Below, one piece after another: positions 51,677-60,786 of a stretch of 64,000 nt of DNA; position 1 is the stretch's first letter, and each line of letters starts with the position of its first letter. Made by a program: the position numbers and the translations under genes. The notes beneath the pieces are model-generated. The model was not told the origin of the DNA. It saw only the letters and a program-made list of their open reading frames with translations, and ran no database searches. Source of the stretch: Bin87 sp034423575 (GTDB lineage Bacteria; Chloroflexota; Dehalococcoidia; Lucifugimonadales; UBA3495); NCBI GenBank assembly GCA_034423575.1, contig DAOUIF010000081.1:45632-109631 (forward strand), given 5' to 3'.

Positions 51677-52519
51677 ATGGACATCGGTTTGAACATGTCA
51701 ATTTCGACCAATTCAATCGACGTGGCGGATATCGCAGCGCGGGCGGAAAACGCCGGGTTCGAGTCCATTTGGTTGCCGGAGCACCCGGTAATGCCCGTGA
51801 ACACGGAGTCGCAGTATCCCGGGTCGCCGGACGGGTCGATCCCTCCGTACATGGCAGATATGGGTGACCCTTATATCGGGCTGGCCAGGGCGTCAGCGGT
51901 GACCAGCAGGATCAAGTTGGGAACCGGCATCACGCTCATCCCGGAACGCAACCCGTTGGTACTCGCCGGCGCGATATCGACGCTGGACAGATTTTCGGGC
52001 GGACGATTCATCCTCGGAATCGGTACCGGATGGCTGCGGGAGGAAACCGAAATCATGGGGGGCGATTTCGATCACCGATGGACCCAGGCTCGCGAGGCCA
52101 TCGAAGTGATGCGCGCCCTGTGGACGCAGGACGCCGCCGAGTACCACGGGCAGTACTATGACTTCCCCCCGGTCCAATGCAACCCGAAACCCGCGCAGGA
52201 AGGTGGGCCGCCGGTGCTCCTGGGCGGCAACGCGCGCAACGTGTTCCGCCGCGTCGCCCGATGGGGTGACGGTTGGATGCCCACCGCGGCAAGCCCCGAC
52301 CAGATCGCAGCCGGCAAGGCTGCAATCGACGAACTGGCGGAGGCCTCGGGCCGGGACCCATCGATCATCGACATCACCGTCTTCGGGCAGGCGCCGGACC
52401 GCGACATGATCTCGCGCTTTGAGGACGCCGGCGCCAACCGGGTTATCATCAGGCTCGGAGACACCACCAACGCCAGCGCACTGGATGAAATCGATCGTAT
52501 CGCGGACGCCGTGATGTAA
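51677..52519 (+). CDS. Luciferase-like flavin/F420-dependent oxidoreductase
   Basis: The 280-residue protein is a short luciferase-like enzyme. It has SIWLPEHPVMPVNTESQYP, RIKLGTGITLIPERNPLVLA, GRFILGIGTGWLREETEIMG and WGDGWMPTAASPDQIAAG, matching TIGR03619-like F420-dependent oxidoreductases. The ATG at 51677 has GGAGG at 51667. The open frame starts earlier (51605) without a good site. A strong hairpin follows at 52550. The window holds three LLM genes in total. The substrate is unknown. Confidence 0.92.
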   Translation: MDIGLNMSISTNSIDVADIAARAENAGFESIWLPEHPVMPVNTESQYPGSPDGSIPPYMADMGDPYIGLARASAVTSRIKLGTGITLIPERNPLVLAGAISTLDRFSGGRFILGIGTGWLREETEIMGGDFDHRWTQAREAIEVMRALWTQDAAEYHGQYYDFPPVQCNPKPAQEGGPPVLLGGNARNVFRRVARWGDGWMPTAASPDQIAAGKAAIDELAEASGRDPSIIDITVFGQAPDRDMISRFEDAGANRVIIRLGDTTNASALDEIDRIADAVM

Positions 52520-52549
52520 CGGCACACCCCGCGCGCATCGAAGTGGCCG

Positions 52550-52587
52550 GGGCGGCCTCCTACGTTTTACAGCGTGGGAGGCCGCCC
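52550..52587 (+). terminator. Hairpin downstream of the LLM gene
   Basis: GGGCGGCCTCC (52550-52560) pairs with GGAGGCCGCCC (52577-52587) around a 16-base loop. There is no T-run on the plus strand, but the 11 bp stem is perfect. Confidence 0.6.
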
Positions 52588-52900
52588 TGAGGTCTTATGT
52601 ATTACCGCTACCAATACATCACGGCAAGGAATATTACATATTCGCAACATCGATGCTGGCATATCGTTTTGACGCAGGTTTGCACCGCACTGATGGCGCG
52701 AATTCGCGCAGATCCGACGTTTTACGTCGCATTTCTACCTTGCTGTTTCGATATCGGCTCTGATACTCGCCAATAATGTGATTGACTGGACTTATCGAAA
52801 TTTCCTATATTGCTGGCGCTGATTCGGCAATCCGGGCCGCCGCTGCCGCTTGCCAGTCACACCCGTGTAACCGACTTGATAGCGAATCTGGAGGAAGACC
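52588..52900 (+). promoter_or_regulatory. Regulatory region of the first solute-binding protein gene
   Basis: This AT-richer stretch of about 310 bp precedes the binding-protein gene. TTGACT (52782-52787) and TATATT (52806-52811) with 18 bp spacing form the probable promoter. A conserved element at 52631-52657 (TATTACATATTCGCAACATC, continuing GATG) recurs in front of the second binding-protein gene. A small inverted repeat, CGACGT-ttt-ACGTCG, is at 52715-52729. No open reading frame is supported. Confidence 0.55.
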
Positions 52901-54862
52901 ATGTCAATCAGACGGCACTTGAAACTTCCGGCAATCGCAATGATGACAGCCTTGGTTGTCACGGCTTTCCTGGTGGCTTGTGGTGGAGCCCAGGAATCTG
53001 CCGCCCCGGCTCCCGCCGCTCCGGCTACGGCCGCTCCGCAGGTTGCGGCGCCCACCAACACTCCGGTGGTGCGGGCGACCAACACCCCCGCCGCTGGCGC
53101 GGCGCTGCCCACCCCGACGCAGCGCGCTTCCGTGTTGCAGGCCACTGTAAGGCCGACCCTGGCTCCGATCACGGAAGGGGAACTGGTGACCGATCGGTTG
53201 ATCCTGGTCGCTGACCCGCCGTCCCTGGAGTCGATGCTGGACTGTGAGGTGACGGGCTCCGGCGTGCTCAACTACCGCATGTCCGCGGAGTGGATGGTGG
53301 ACGCCAGCCGCTTCGACGGGTCATACGAGCCCATGCTCGCGACGGAGTGGGGTATCAGTGCCGACGGGAGGACCTGGAACTTCAAGCTGCGGCAGGGAGT
53401 CCGTTGGCACGACGACTGGGGTGAATTCACCGCCAAGGACGTGGTGCACTCCATGGCGTACTACACCAACCCCGACTGCCGCGCCTCGTACTCGGACTAC
53501 TTCCGCAGTGACCCGGGCGGCGACGTGGAAATCGTCAACGATTACGAAGTCAACATTCACATGAAGCGGCGTCCCGCAGTTGACTTCGTCTATTGGTACT
53601 CTGGATACCGTGGCATCCCCCACAGCAGCAAGGCCCAGTGGGACCAGGATTGCCCCAATGGCGAAGCGGATTACGGGAACAACGAAGCCGGCCTACCCTT
53701 GAATTACTGCATCCAAAGCCGGGACAACGTGGCGGAGAAGGCTGCTCGCACCGGACCCTACGAATTCGTGAGCTTCCAGGAAGGCGTCGGCTGGGAATGG
53801 AGGCGGGTTGACTACGACCACTGGCGGGTGAACCCTGACTTCGCTGAGATTGAGATCAAGGACGTCCGCGAATCGGCCACCCGCCTGGCGATCATGCAGG
53901 CCCGCGAAGGACATATCGCCACCATCAACCGGGCTTTGATTCAGGACGCCGTTGATGACGGTCTCGAAGTGGTGGACAGCTCGGTCCGTTCGGTTACTGC
54001 GTTCGCCCTATTCGGAGGAATGTACTTCTCCACTGGCGCGACCGGGGTGCCCACCGACCTGTCCGCGGAAGAGCAGGCTGAGATCCGGTCGAGCTACGAC
54101 ATCGTTGCCGCCCGGGACGAGAAGATGCCGTGGAGCGAACCCGGCGAATCGGGCAAGCTGGTTCGCATGGCCATGAACAAAGCTATTGACCGCGACCAGA
54201 TCAATGAAGCCATCTATAAAGGCGTGGGCGGACGGCAATGGGTGGCCACCCTGGTACCGGACTTCCCGGCCGGCTTCAACCCGGATTGGGAGGCCAAATG
54301 GGACGAGCTCTACGGATATGATCCGGAAAGGGCTCGCGAATTGCTGGTCGAGGCGGGGTACCCGGAAGGGTTCTCGTTCCGCGTCCCCGTGTTCGTGCTG
54401 GGCGGTGTCCCCGAATTGCCCGACCAGATGGAAGCCATGGCCAAATTCTGGTCTGAGATCGGTCTGGAGCCGGAACTGGATCCGATCGAGTTCTCGAACT
54501 GGCGCAACCACTACCGCGGCCTCGATACGGACTGCTGCATCTACGGGTTCCGCGGACCCGCGGCGCCGATCGACACTCGCGTGCACTTCTACTTCAGCGC
54601 CGAGCGCTTCTTCCGCGCGTACACCAGTGACGCCATTCAGGAGCACAAGAACAAGGCGCTGCGGGCTCTGAACGAGGCTGACGCTACCGCGGACTGGCAG
54701 AAAGTTTCCGACGAGATTTTCCAGGAAGTGGGAACGATCCCCGGATGGACCATGCCGATCAGCGCGACCATCGATCCGGACGTGGTGGCGGAGTATGTGT
54801 TCCTGGGCCCGAACCAGGGCAGCTTCATCTACCTGGAATACGTCAAGGGAGTGCGTGAATAG
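52901..54862 (+). CDS. ABC transporter solute-binding lipoprotein (family 5), copy 1
   Basis: The 653-residue extracytoplasmic binding protein captures oligopeptides or related solutes for the permeases downstream. It has a signal with lipobox LVAC (Cys27), an Ala/Pro/Thr linker to about residue 85 (QVAAPTNTPVVRATNTPAAG), then the SBP_bac_5 domain (TDRLILVADPPSLESMLDCE, WNFKLRQGVRWHDDWGEFTA, MNKAIDRDQINEAIYKGVGG). It is about 65-70% similar to copy 2 and differs in loops such as residues 382-398. A hairpin terminator follows, so it is also transcribed separately. Confidence 0.94.
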   Translation: MSIRRHLKLPAIAMMTALVVTAFLVACGGAQESAAPAPAAPATAAPQVAAPTNTPVVRATNTPAAGAALPTPTQRASVLQATVRPTLAPITEGELVTDRLILVADPPSLESMLDCEVTGSGVLNYRMSAEWMVDASRFDGSYEPMLATEWGISADGRTWNFKLRQGVRWHDDWGEFTAKDVVHSMAYYTNPDCRASYSDYFRSDPGGDVEIVNDYEVNIHMKRRPAVDFVYWYSGYRGIPHSSKAQWDQDCPNGEADYGNNEAGLPLNYCIQSRDNVAEKAARTGPYEFVSFQEGVGWEWRRVDYDHWRVNPDFAEIEIKDVRESATRLAIMQAREGHIATINRALIQDAVDDGLEVVDSSVRSVTAFALFGGMYFSTGATGVPTDLSAEEQAEIRSSYDIVAARDEKMPWSEPGESGKLVRMAMNKAIDRDQINEAIYKGVGGRQWVATLVPDFPAGFNPDWEAKWDELYGYDPERARELLVEAGYPEGFSFRVPVFVLGGVPELPDQMEAMAKFWSEIGLEPELDPIEFSNWRNHYRGLDTDCCIYGFRGPAAPIDTRVHFYFSAERFFRAYTSDAIQEHKNKALRALNEADATADWQKVSDEIFQEVGTIPGWTMPISATIDPDVVAEYVFLGPNQGSFIYLEYVKGVRE

Positions 54863-54886
54863 CGTGAGCTTCCTGTCCTGACGGGT

Positions 54887-54923
54887 GCCCCCGACGCTGC
54901 GCCCAGGTTGCGGCGTCGGGGGC
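54887..54923 (+). terminator. Hairpin downstream of binding-protein copy 1
   Basis: GCCCCCGACGC (54887-54897) pairs with GCGTCGGGGGC (54913-54923) around a 15-base loop. There is no T-run, so some read-through to copy 2 is likely. Confidence 0.6.
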
Positions 54924-55282
54924 GATGCATCGGTTCACCGCAAACAGTCGTATGAGTAGACGTACACCATCAAGGTGATTGCATTATCGCTGATGCCAAT
55001 ATATCGCGACGCACCATATTATATATTTGCAACAACGATGTTCGGTCGCTGAGAAATCGTAGTTATCAACGGCACTTTACGACCTCATTCGCAATCCCCA
55101 TATCGATTACGGTTATATTTACGTATTCACCGTACGGATTTCGTAGTATATGTACCTTGTCTTGCGTTTGACTCGGTTTAACGAACTTTCCTATATTGCC
55201 TACGCCGCTGTGCCGTGCGGACAACTGGGGCACGTCACACGGATCGAAGCGTTCCGACCGGACAGGAACTTGGAGGGATTGT
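54924..55282 (+). promoter_or_regulatory. Regulatory region of the second solute-binding protein gene
   Basis: This 359 bp region has the same architecture as the one upstream of copy 1. A conserved AT-rich element is at 55016-55040 (TATTATATATTTGCAACAAC, continuing GATG). The promoter is TTGACT (55168-55173) and TATATT (55192-55197) with 18 bp spacing. The element-to--35 distance is 152 bp here and 151 bp for copy 1. No gene is supported inside it. Confidence 0.55.
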
Positions 55283-57220
55283 ATGTCAGTCAGAAGGCGA
55301 TTGAGACTTCCGACAGTGGCTTTGATTGCAACCCTGGCCCTCACGATTTTCTTGGTGGCTTGCGGCGGATCTGAGCCGGCGGCCGCCCCGGCAGCTCCTG
55401 CCGCCCCCGCTACTGCCGCCCCGCAGGTTGAGGCGCCCACCAACACCCCGGTGGTGCGTGCGACCAATACGCCGGTGGCTAGCGGAGCTTTGCCCACCCC
55501 GACGCAGCGCGCCTCTGTGCTGCAATCTACGCCCAGGCCAACTGCCGAGGCAATCCAACAGGAAGGTGAGTTGGTTACCGACCGATTGATCATCGTGCTG
55601 GACCCGCCGTCCCTGGAATCGATGTTGGACTGCGAGGTTACCGGGTCGGGCGTGGTGAATTACCGCATGTCCATGGAATTCATGGTCGACGCGAATCGCT
55701 ACGACGGCGAGTACGAGCCGACGCTGGCCACGGAATGGAGCATTTCAGAAGATGGAATGATCTGGAATTTCAAGCTGCGCCAAGGCGTCCGATGGCATGA
55801 CGATTGGGGTGAGTTCACCGCCCATGATATCCAGCATTCTCTCGCCTACTACACCAACCCAGATTGCCGCGCCTCCTATTCGGACTATTTCCGGTCCAAC
55901 CCTGGCGCGACGGCTGAAATCGTAAATGACTACGAGTTGAACATGCAGATGAAGGTGCGGCCCGCCGTAGACTTTGTGTACTGGCTTTCCGGCTTCCGCG
56001 GCATGCCCATCAGCAGCAAGGCACAATGGGACCAGGGCTGCCCCAATGGGACGGCTGATTACGGAAACAACGAAGCTGGCCTGGAACTGGGTTACTGCCT
56101 GGCGAGCCGGGACCTGGTGGCGGAAAAATCAGCCCGTACCGGCCCCTACGAATACGTGAGCTTCGAAGAGGGCGTCGGTTGGGAATGGTCGGAAGTGACC
56201 TACGATCACTGGCGCGTCGATCCGGATTTCAGTGAAATCGAGATCAAGGATGTTCGCGAGCCGGCGACCCGCCTGGCGATCATGCAGGCCCGGGAGGCTC
56301 ACATCGGCTCGGTGAACCGGGCGCTGTTGCAGGATGCAATCGATGACGGACTTGAAGTGGTCGACTCATCGGTTACGGCCACCATGGCCTGGGCGATATT
56401 CGGCGGTTTGTACTACTCCACCGGCGAAACACCTCAAGGGTATGTAGAGGAATACGATATCGTCGACCATCGGGACGAAGAATTGCCTTGGAGTATTCCG
56501 GGCGAAACGGGTCGCACCGTTCGCATCGCGATGAACAAAGCCATCGACCGCGACGCCATCAACGAAGCCATCTTCGGAGGCGCCGGCGAACACCATTGGA
56601 TCGGCGGCATCGTGCCCGACTTCCCGGCAGGCTACAACCCGGCATGGGAAGACAAGTGGGATGAATACTATGGCTATGACCCCGAGGCCGCGAAACAATT
56701 GCTGGCCGATGCCGGATTCCCCAATGGCTTCTCGTTCCGTGTGATTTCGTACCCGTTGGGCGGAGTCCCCGAGATACCGGACATGCTGGAAGCGATGTCC
56801 GCGTACTGGTCCCAGATCGGGTTGGAGCCTGTGATCGAGCCTATCGAGTTCTCCAACTGGCGCAACGAGTACCGCGGCCTGAACACTGACTGCTGCATTT
56901 ACCCGCACCGCGGACCAGCCGCGCCCATAGACACCCGCGTCCATTTCTACTACAGCGCGGAACGCTTTTTCCGCATGTACACCAGTGACGACATCCAGAA
57001 TTACAAGGAACAAGCCCTGAGAGCATTGAATGAGTCCGACGCCACCCATTTGTGGCAGAAGGTCTCAGACGAGATTTACGAGCAGGTCGGGGTGATACCG
57101 GGTTGGACCCTTCCGATCAGCGCGACCATCGACCCCGATGTCGTGGCCGAGTACGTGTTCCTTGGCCCCAATAACGGGACTTTCATCTACCTCGAATACG
57201 TGAAGGGCGTGCGTGAATAA
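55283..57220 (+). CDS. ABC transporter solute-binding lipoprotein (family 5), copy 2
   Basis: The 645-residue binding protein is a tandem paralogue of copy 1, with the same lipobox (Cys27, FLVACGG), the same Ala/Pro/Thr linker and a complete SBP_bac_5 domain (TDRLIIVLDPPSLESMLDCE, WNFKLRQGVRWHDDWGEFTA, VRIAMNKAIDRDAINEAIFG). A 7-residue deletion relative to copy 1 (around residue 395) and other changes in the presumed ligand-binding loops suggest a different or overlapping ligand range. The start at 55283 is the Met before the signal. An upstream extension is rejected. It is followed by the permease genes 142 bp later. Confidence 0.94.
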   Translation: MSVRRRLRLPTVALIATLALTIFLVACGGSEPAAAPAAPAAPATAAPQVEAPTNTPVVRATNTPVASGALPTPTQRASVLQSTPRPTAEAIQQEGELVTDRLIIVLDPPSLESMLDCEVTGSGVVNYRMSMEFMVDANRYDGEYEPTLATEWSISEDGMIWNFKLRQGVRWHDDWGEFTAHDIQHSLAYYTNPDCRASYSDYFRSNPGATAEIVNDYELNMQMKVRPAVDFVYWLSGFRGMPISSKAQWDQGCPNGTADYGNNEAGLELGYCLASRDLVAEKSARTGPYEYVSFEEGVGWEWSEVTYDHWRVDPDFSEIEIKDVREPATRLAIMQAREAHIGSVNRALLQDAIDDGLEVVDSSVTATMAWAIFGGLYYSTGETPQGYVEEYDIVDHRDEELPWSIPGETGRTVRIAMNKAIDRDAINEAIFGGAGEHHWIGGIVPDFPAGYNPAWEDKWDEYYGYDPEAAKQLLADAGFPNGFSFRVISYPLGGVPEIPDMLEAMSAYWSQIGLEPVIEPIEFSNWRNEYRGLNTDCCIYPHRGPAAPIDTRVHFYYSAERFFRMYTSDDIQNYKEQALRALNESDATHLWQKVSDEIYEQVGVIPGWTLPISATIDPDVVAEYVFLGPNNGTFIYLEYVKGVRE

Positions 57221-57362
57221 TGCAAGCCAGCACGTTCTGGATATTGCCTCCGGCGCCGCGCGGAGCATGCGGGATCAGAGGCAAGACCGCACCACACGCT
57301 GAAGATTCGGACGGATCTACGGATACCGTTCCACCGACTGGACCGTAAGTGGGGAAAGGAAG

Positions 57363-58283
57363 ATGCAGCGATTCATCGTGCTGAGGATTTTGCAGGGACT
57401 GCTGGCGGTGTTCGTCATCAGCCTGATCGTCTTCGCGCTTTCACGTGTAGCGGGAGACCCGCTGGCGGCGATCCTGGACGACGAGGCCGGCAAAGAGCAG
57501 ATCGAACGGCTGCGCCAAAGCTGGGGGTTGGACAAGCCGCTGCATGTCCAATACTTCACCTACATGCGCCGCCTGTTGACCGGCGACCTGGGAGTCTCCT
57601 TCCGCTGGGACCGCCCGGTGCTGGAGTTGATTATCGAACGGCTGCCAGCAACGATTCAACTGTCGTCTTTCGCCCTGATCGTAACCGGGATCATCGCTTT
57701 CCCTATCGGGGTCTTATCGGCAGTGAAGAAGGACTCCTGGTTTGATGCGGGCGGCAAAATGTTTGCCATCTTAGGGCAATCGGCCCCGACATTTGCGGTG
57801 GGCCTGATATTGATGTGGATATTCGCAGTACAGCTGGGGTGGCTGCCGACGTCAGGCAAAGGGGGGTTCAAGCATATTATTTTGCCCGGCTTCGCACTGG
57901 GCTACTACAACGTCGCGGCGATCATGCGCCTGACCAGATCTTCCATGCTGGACGTGCTGGACACCGAATACGTGAAACTGGCCCGTATCAAAGGTATTCC
58001 CGAATGGAAGATCGTGTGGAAGCACTGTTTCCGCAACGCGCTGATTGGGCCGCTGACGTATTTCAGCCTGATCTTCGCGATCCTGATCACGGGCTCCGTG
58101 GTCATTGAAACCGTTTTCGCCTGGCCCGGGCTAGGTCTGATGGTCATCGAAGCCATCAACTCCAAGGACCACATTGTGGTTCAGGCTGTGGTGATGCTTT
58201 TCGCCCTGCTCTACGTCGGCATCAACATCATCACCGACATCACCTACGCCTACGTCGACCCGCGGATCCGATACAACCAATAG
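57363..58283 (+). CDS. Dpp/Opp-type ABC transporter permease (DppB-like)
   Basis: The 306-residue permease is the first of the pair forming the transmembrane channel of the peptide transporter. It begins QRFIVLRILQGLLAVFVISL and has the family motifs AGDPLAAILDDEAG, WGLDKPLHVQYFTYMRRLLT and the EAA-loop RLTRSSMLDVLDTEYVKLAR, then AKGIPEWKI-type RIKGIPEWKIVWKHCFRNAL and GSVVIETVFAWPGLG. GGGGAAAGGAAG precedes the ATG. It is 64 bp upstream of the second permease. Confidence 0.96.
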   Translation: MQRFIVLRILQGLLAVFVISLIVFALSRVAGDPLAAILDDEAGKEQIERLRQSWGLDKPLHVQYFTYMRRLLTGDLGVSFRWDRPVLELIIERLPATIQLSSFALIVTGIIAFPIGVLSAVKKDSWFDAGGKMFAILGQSAPTFAVGLILMWIFAVQLGWLPTSGKGGFKHIILPGFALGYYNVAAIMRLTRSSMLDVLDTEYVKLARIKGIPEWKIVWKHCFRNALIGPLTYFSLIFAILITGSVVIETVFAWPGLGLMVIEAINSKDHIVVQAVVMLFALLYVGINIITDITYAYVDPRIRYNQ

Positions 58284-58347
58284 CCTGCGTAGATTCGTCG
58301 GCTTCACGCCTAGCCAGTCACGATGCCTAACGCTTGAGGGAAAACTG

Positions 58348-59445
58348 ATGGCTGTTCAAACAAGCGCCCCGCCGGGAGGACCCGCCGGAGCAGCGACGGG
58401 AGTTGCGACCAGGGCCCGCGGCATGTCCGCCGGTCGAATTTGGACTGAACTCCGCCGACTGCCGATCATTCCGTTGTTCGTGCTGATATTCCTGCTGGTG
58501 ATCCCAGCAATATTCGCCGACGTGCTGTCTCCGCACGACAGCACGATAGGTGACCTGGACCGGGCCCTGGAGCCGCCCGGCTGGGTTCAGGATAGGCAGA
58601 CGAGCCAGGTCGTGGTGCAGCGCGTGCGCGACAAGAACCCCAACGAAGTCAGCATCAACAACGCCCGGCGCAACGTCGATAATGGAGTGGCCGCCCTGAT
58701 CGACGCCAACGGGAACGGCGAGATCGACCTCGGCGAAACCGTGGTCCGTTCCGAAACAGGCGGCAGTTGGGATTATCCGTTCGGCACTGACAAGCAGGGC
58801 CGCGATGTACTCAGCCGGATGATGCACGGCGCTCGCATCTCGCTGGCGGTCTCGTGTCTCGCCATTTTGCTCGGAGGCATATTGGGTACCGGCCTCGGAA
58901 TGGTCGCGGCGTATCGCGGGGGCTTGCTCGACGCCATTTTGATGCGGATCGTGGATATCAAGTTGGCGTTTCCGTCGATTCTCCTGGCGCTGACCCTGGT
59001 GGTCGCCATCGGCTCCGGGTTCAGCACGGTGATCATCGTGATCGCGCTGCTCCTGTGGGCACGCTATGCCCGGGTGATTCGCGGCGAAGCTTTGGCCATC
59101 CGTGAACGGGACTTTATCGACCGGGCCCGCGTCGCCGGCGCCTCCAATCTGCGCATTATGATGCGCCATATCTTTCCCAACGTTTTCAACACGGTGATCG
59201 TGCTGGCGACGCTGGAAGTCGGGCATGTGATCATCCTGGAAGCGACTTTGAGCTTCCTCGGAGCCGGAATACCGAGACCCAACCCCGCTTGGGGCCTGAT
59301 GGCAGCCGACGGGCGGGAGGTCATCACAAGCTCCTATTGGATCTTCATGTTCCCCTGCTTGGCTATCGTGCTGACCGTGCTCTCCATGAACCTGCTGGGC
59401 GACTGGCTGCGGGACCGCTTGGATCCGAAGCTCAGGAATGTGTAG
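58348..59445 (+). CDS. Dpp/Opp-type ABC transporter permease with EF-hand-like insertion (DppC-like)
   Basis: The 365-residue permease is about 60 residues longer than usual DppC. After the first helix (IIPLFVLIFLLVIPAIFADV) and LSPHDSTIGDLDRALEPPGW, an extra stretch of roughly 60 residues (80-142) precedes the conserved YPFGTDKQGRDVLSRMMHGA. This insertion contains a canonical EF-hand calcium loop at 119-130 (DANGNGEIDLGE: Asp119, Asn121, Asn123, Gly124, Ile126, Asp127, Glu130). The remainder is ordinary: SLAVSCLAILLGGILGTGLG, the EAA loop RGEALAIRERDFIDRARVAG. It is the partner of the preceding permease. Confidence 0.94.
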   Translation: MAVQTSAPPGGPAGAATGVATRARGMSAGRIWTELRRLPIIPLFVLIFLLVIPAIFADVLSPHDSTIGDLDRALEPPGWVQDRQTSQVVVQRVRDKNPNEVSINNARRNVDNGVAALIDANGNGEIDLGETVVRSETGGSWDYPFGTDKQGRDVLSRMMHGARISLAVSCLAILLGGILGTGLGMVAAYRGGLLDAILMRIVDIKLAFPSILLALTLVVAIGSGFSTVIIVIALLLWARYARVIRGEALAIRERDFIDRARVAGASNLRIMMRHIFPNVFNTVIVLATLEVGHVIILEATLSFLGAGIPRPNPAWGLMAADGREVITSSYWIFMFPCLAIVLTVLSMNLLGDWLRDRLDPKLRNV

Positions 59446-59689
59446 AATCGCCGCGAACTGGTCACATCGGACGCGCAACACGCTATAATCTCGCTGACAC
59501 AGGCGTTGGTTGGTACACTCCGCGCCCGGCGTCGCGAGTAAGCTTTCGCCCGATGAGCTATCAGCATCGTTCACGGAGCCGCCGTTCCCGGCTTCGAGTT
59601 TGCAGGCGGGGAATTCGACCACACAACCGATCCAACTTAGTGACACCAGCCGACACGCCTTTCCAACCCATGCAGAGGGGAATGCTGCT

Positions 59690-60733
59690 ATGACCGCTGT
59701 ACAAACTGCCACCGATACGATCCTAGAGGTCAACAACCTCAAAACCTACATCTTTACCAGGGCGGCCACCGTAAAGGCCGTCGATGGGATCTCCTTCGAT
59801 CTCAAGAAAGGAGAAACGCTGGGTATCGTGGGCGAGTCGGGTTGCGGCAAGACTATGACGGCGTTGTCGCTGCTTCGGCTGGTTCCCAGGCCGGCCGGGC
59901 GCATCGTAGAGGGTGAGATCGTCCTCAATGGCGAGGACATCTTGCAAAAGAGCGAAGACGAAATGCGCGATGTCCGAGGCCGCCAAATCTCCATGATCCT
60001 GCAGGACCCGCAGACTTCGCTGAACCCGGTGTTCACCATCGGCAACCAACTGCGCGAGGCTTTGGGCATCGCCCACAAGGAAAACAAGAGCTCAATGTTG
60101 GGTCGGGCGGTGGACGCGTTGCGGAAAGTGAACGTAGCCGCGCCAGAACGCCGCCTCGACGACTATCCGCACCAGATGTCCGGGGGCATGAAGCAGCGTG
60201 TGGTTGGCGCCATCGCCATGTCGTGCGAGCCCGGAATCATCATTGCCGATGAGCCCACGACCGCGCTGGACGTCACGATTCAGTTGCAGTACCTGCGGCT
60301 TTTGAAGGAAATCCAGGCTGAAACCGGCTTGGCGATCATCTTCATCACGCATGACTTTGGCGTGGTGGCCCGCATGTGTGACCGCGTGGCCGTGATGTAC
60401 GCGGGCCGTATCATCGAGCAGGGCGACGTGCGGGACATTTTCAGCCGTCCGGCGCACCCGTATACCCAGGCGTTGATCAACTCCGTGCCCAAACTCGAGG
60501 AACGGGTCGATCGGCTGTACTCGATCGAGGGGCAGCCGCCGCTGTTGTCCAATCTACCGGAGGGCTGCCGCTTTGCGCCGCGTTGCCCGTATGTGGCCGA
60601 CCGGTGCCTTGAAGCCTATCCTACTTCCTCCCAACTTGCAGAAGGGCATCACGGCGACTGCTGGGCGCTCCACTCTGATTGGGACGGAACACCCATCGCG
60701 GAGTTCGTGGCGCCGACCGGTACGTCCGGATAA
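59690..60733 (+). CDS. Dpp/Opp-type ABC transporter ATP-binding protein (DppD-like)
   Basis: The 347-residue ATPase drives peptide uptake with the partner ATPase. It has Walker A GESGCGKTMTALSLLRL, signature MSGGMKQRVVGAIAMS, Walker B GIIIADEPTTALDVTIQ and the C-terminal oligopeptide/dipeptide transporter domain with cysteines in GCRFAPRCPYVADRCLEAYP, probably an iron-sulphur or zinc site. The ATG at 59690 has AGAGGGG upstream. The frame begins further upstream without a site. It is 244 bp after the permease and 53 bp before the second ATPase. Confidence 0.96.
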   Translation: MTAVQTATDTILEVNNLKTYIFTRAATVKAVDGISFDLKKGETLGIVGESGCGKTMTALSLLRLVPRPAGRIVEGEIVLNGEDILQKSEDEMRDVRGRQISMILQDPQTSLNPVFTIGNQLREALGIAHKENKSSMLGRAVDALRKVNVAAPERRLDDYPHQMSGGMKQRVVGAIAMSCEPGIIIADEPTTALDVTIQLQYLRLLKEIQAETGLAIIFITHDFGVVARMCDRVAVMYAGRIIEQGDVRDIFSRPAHPYTQALINSVPKLEERVDRLYSIEGQPPLLSNLPEGCRFAPRCPYVADRCLEAYPTSSQLAEGHHGDCWALHSDWDGTPIAEFVAPTGTSG

Positions 60734-60786
60734 ACTGCACGCCGCGCCCCAACCTGCATTTCCCCCAAGAGGAGGTCCCGACCACG

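Noticed and set aside
52901..57220. Assembly duplication as the cause of two binding proteins
   Set aside because: The copies differ throughout, including insertions and deletions, so they are genuine paralogues.
58327..59742. 471-codon open frame on the minus strand across dppC
   Set aside because: It is an antisense shadow of a strongly conserved permease.
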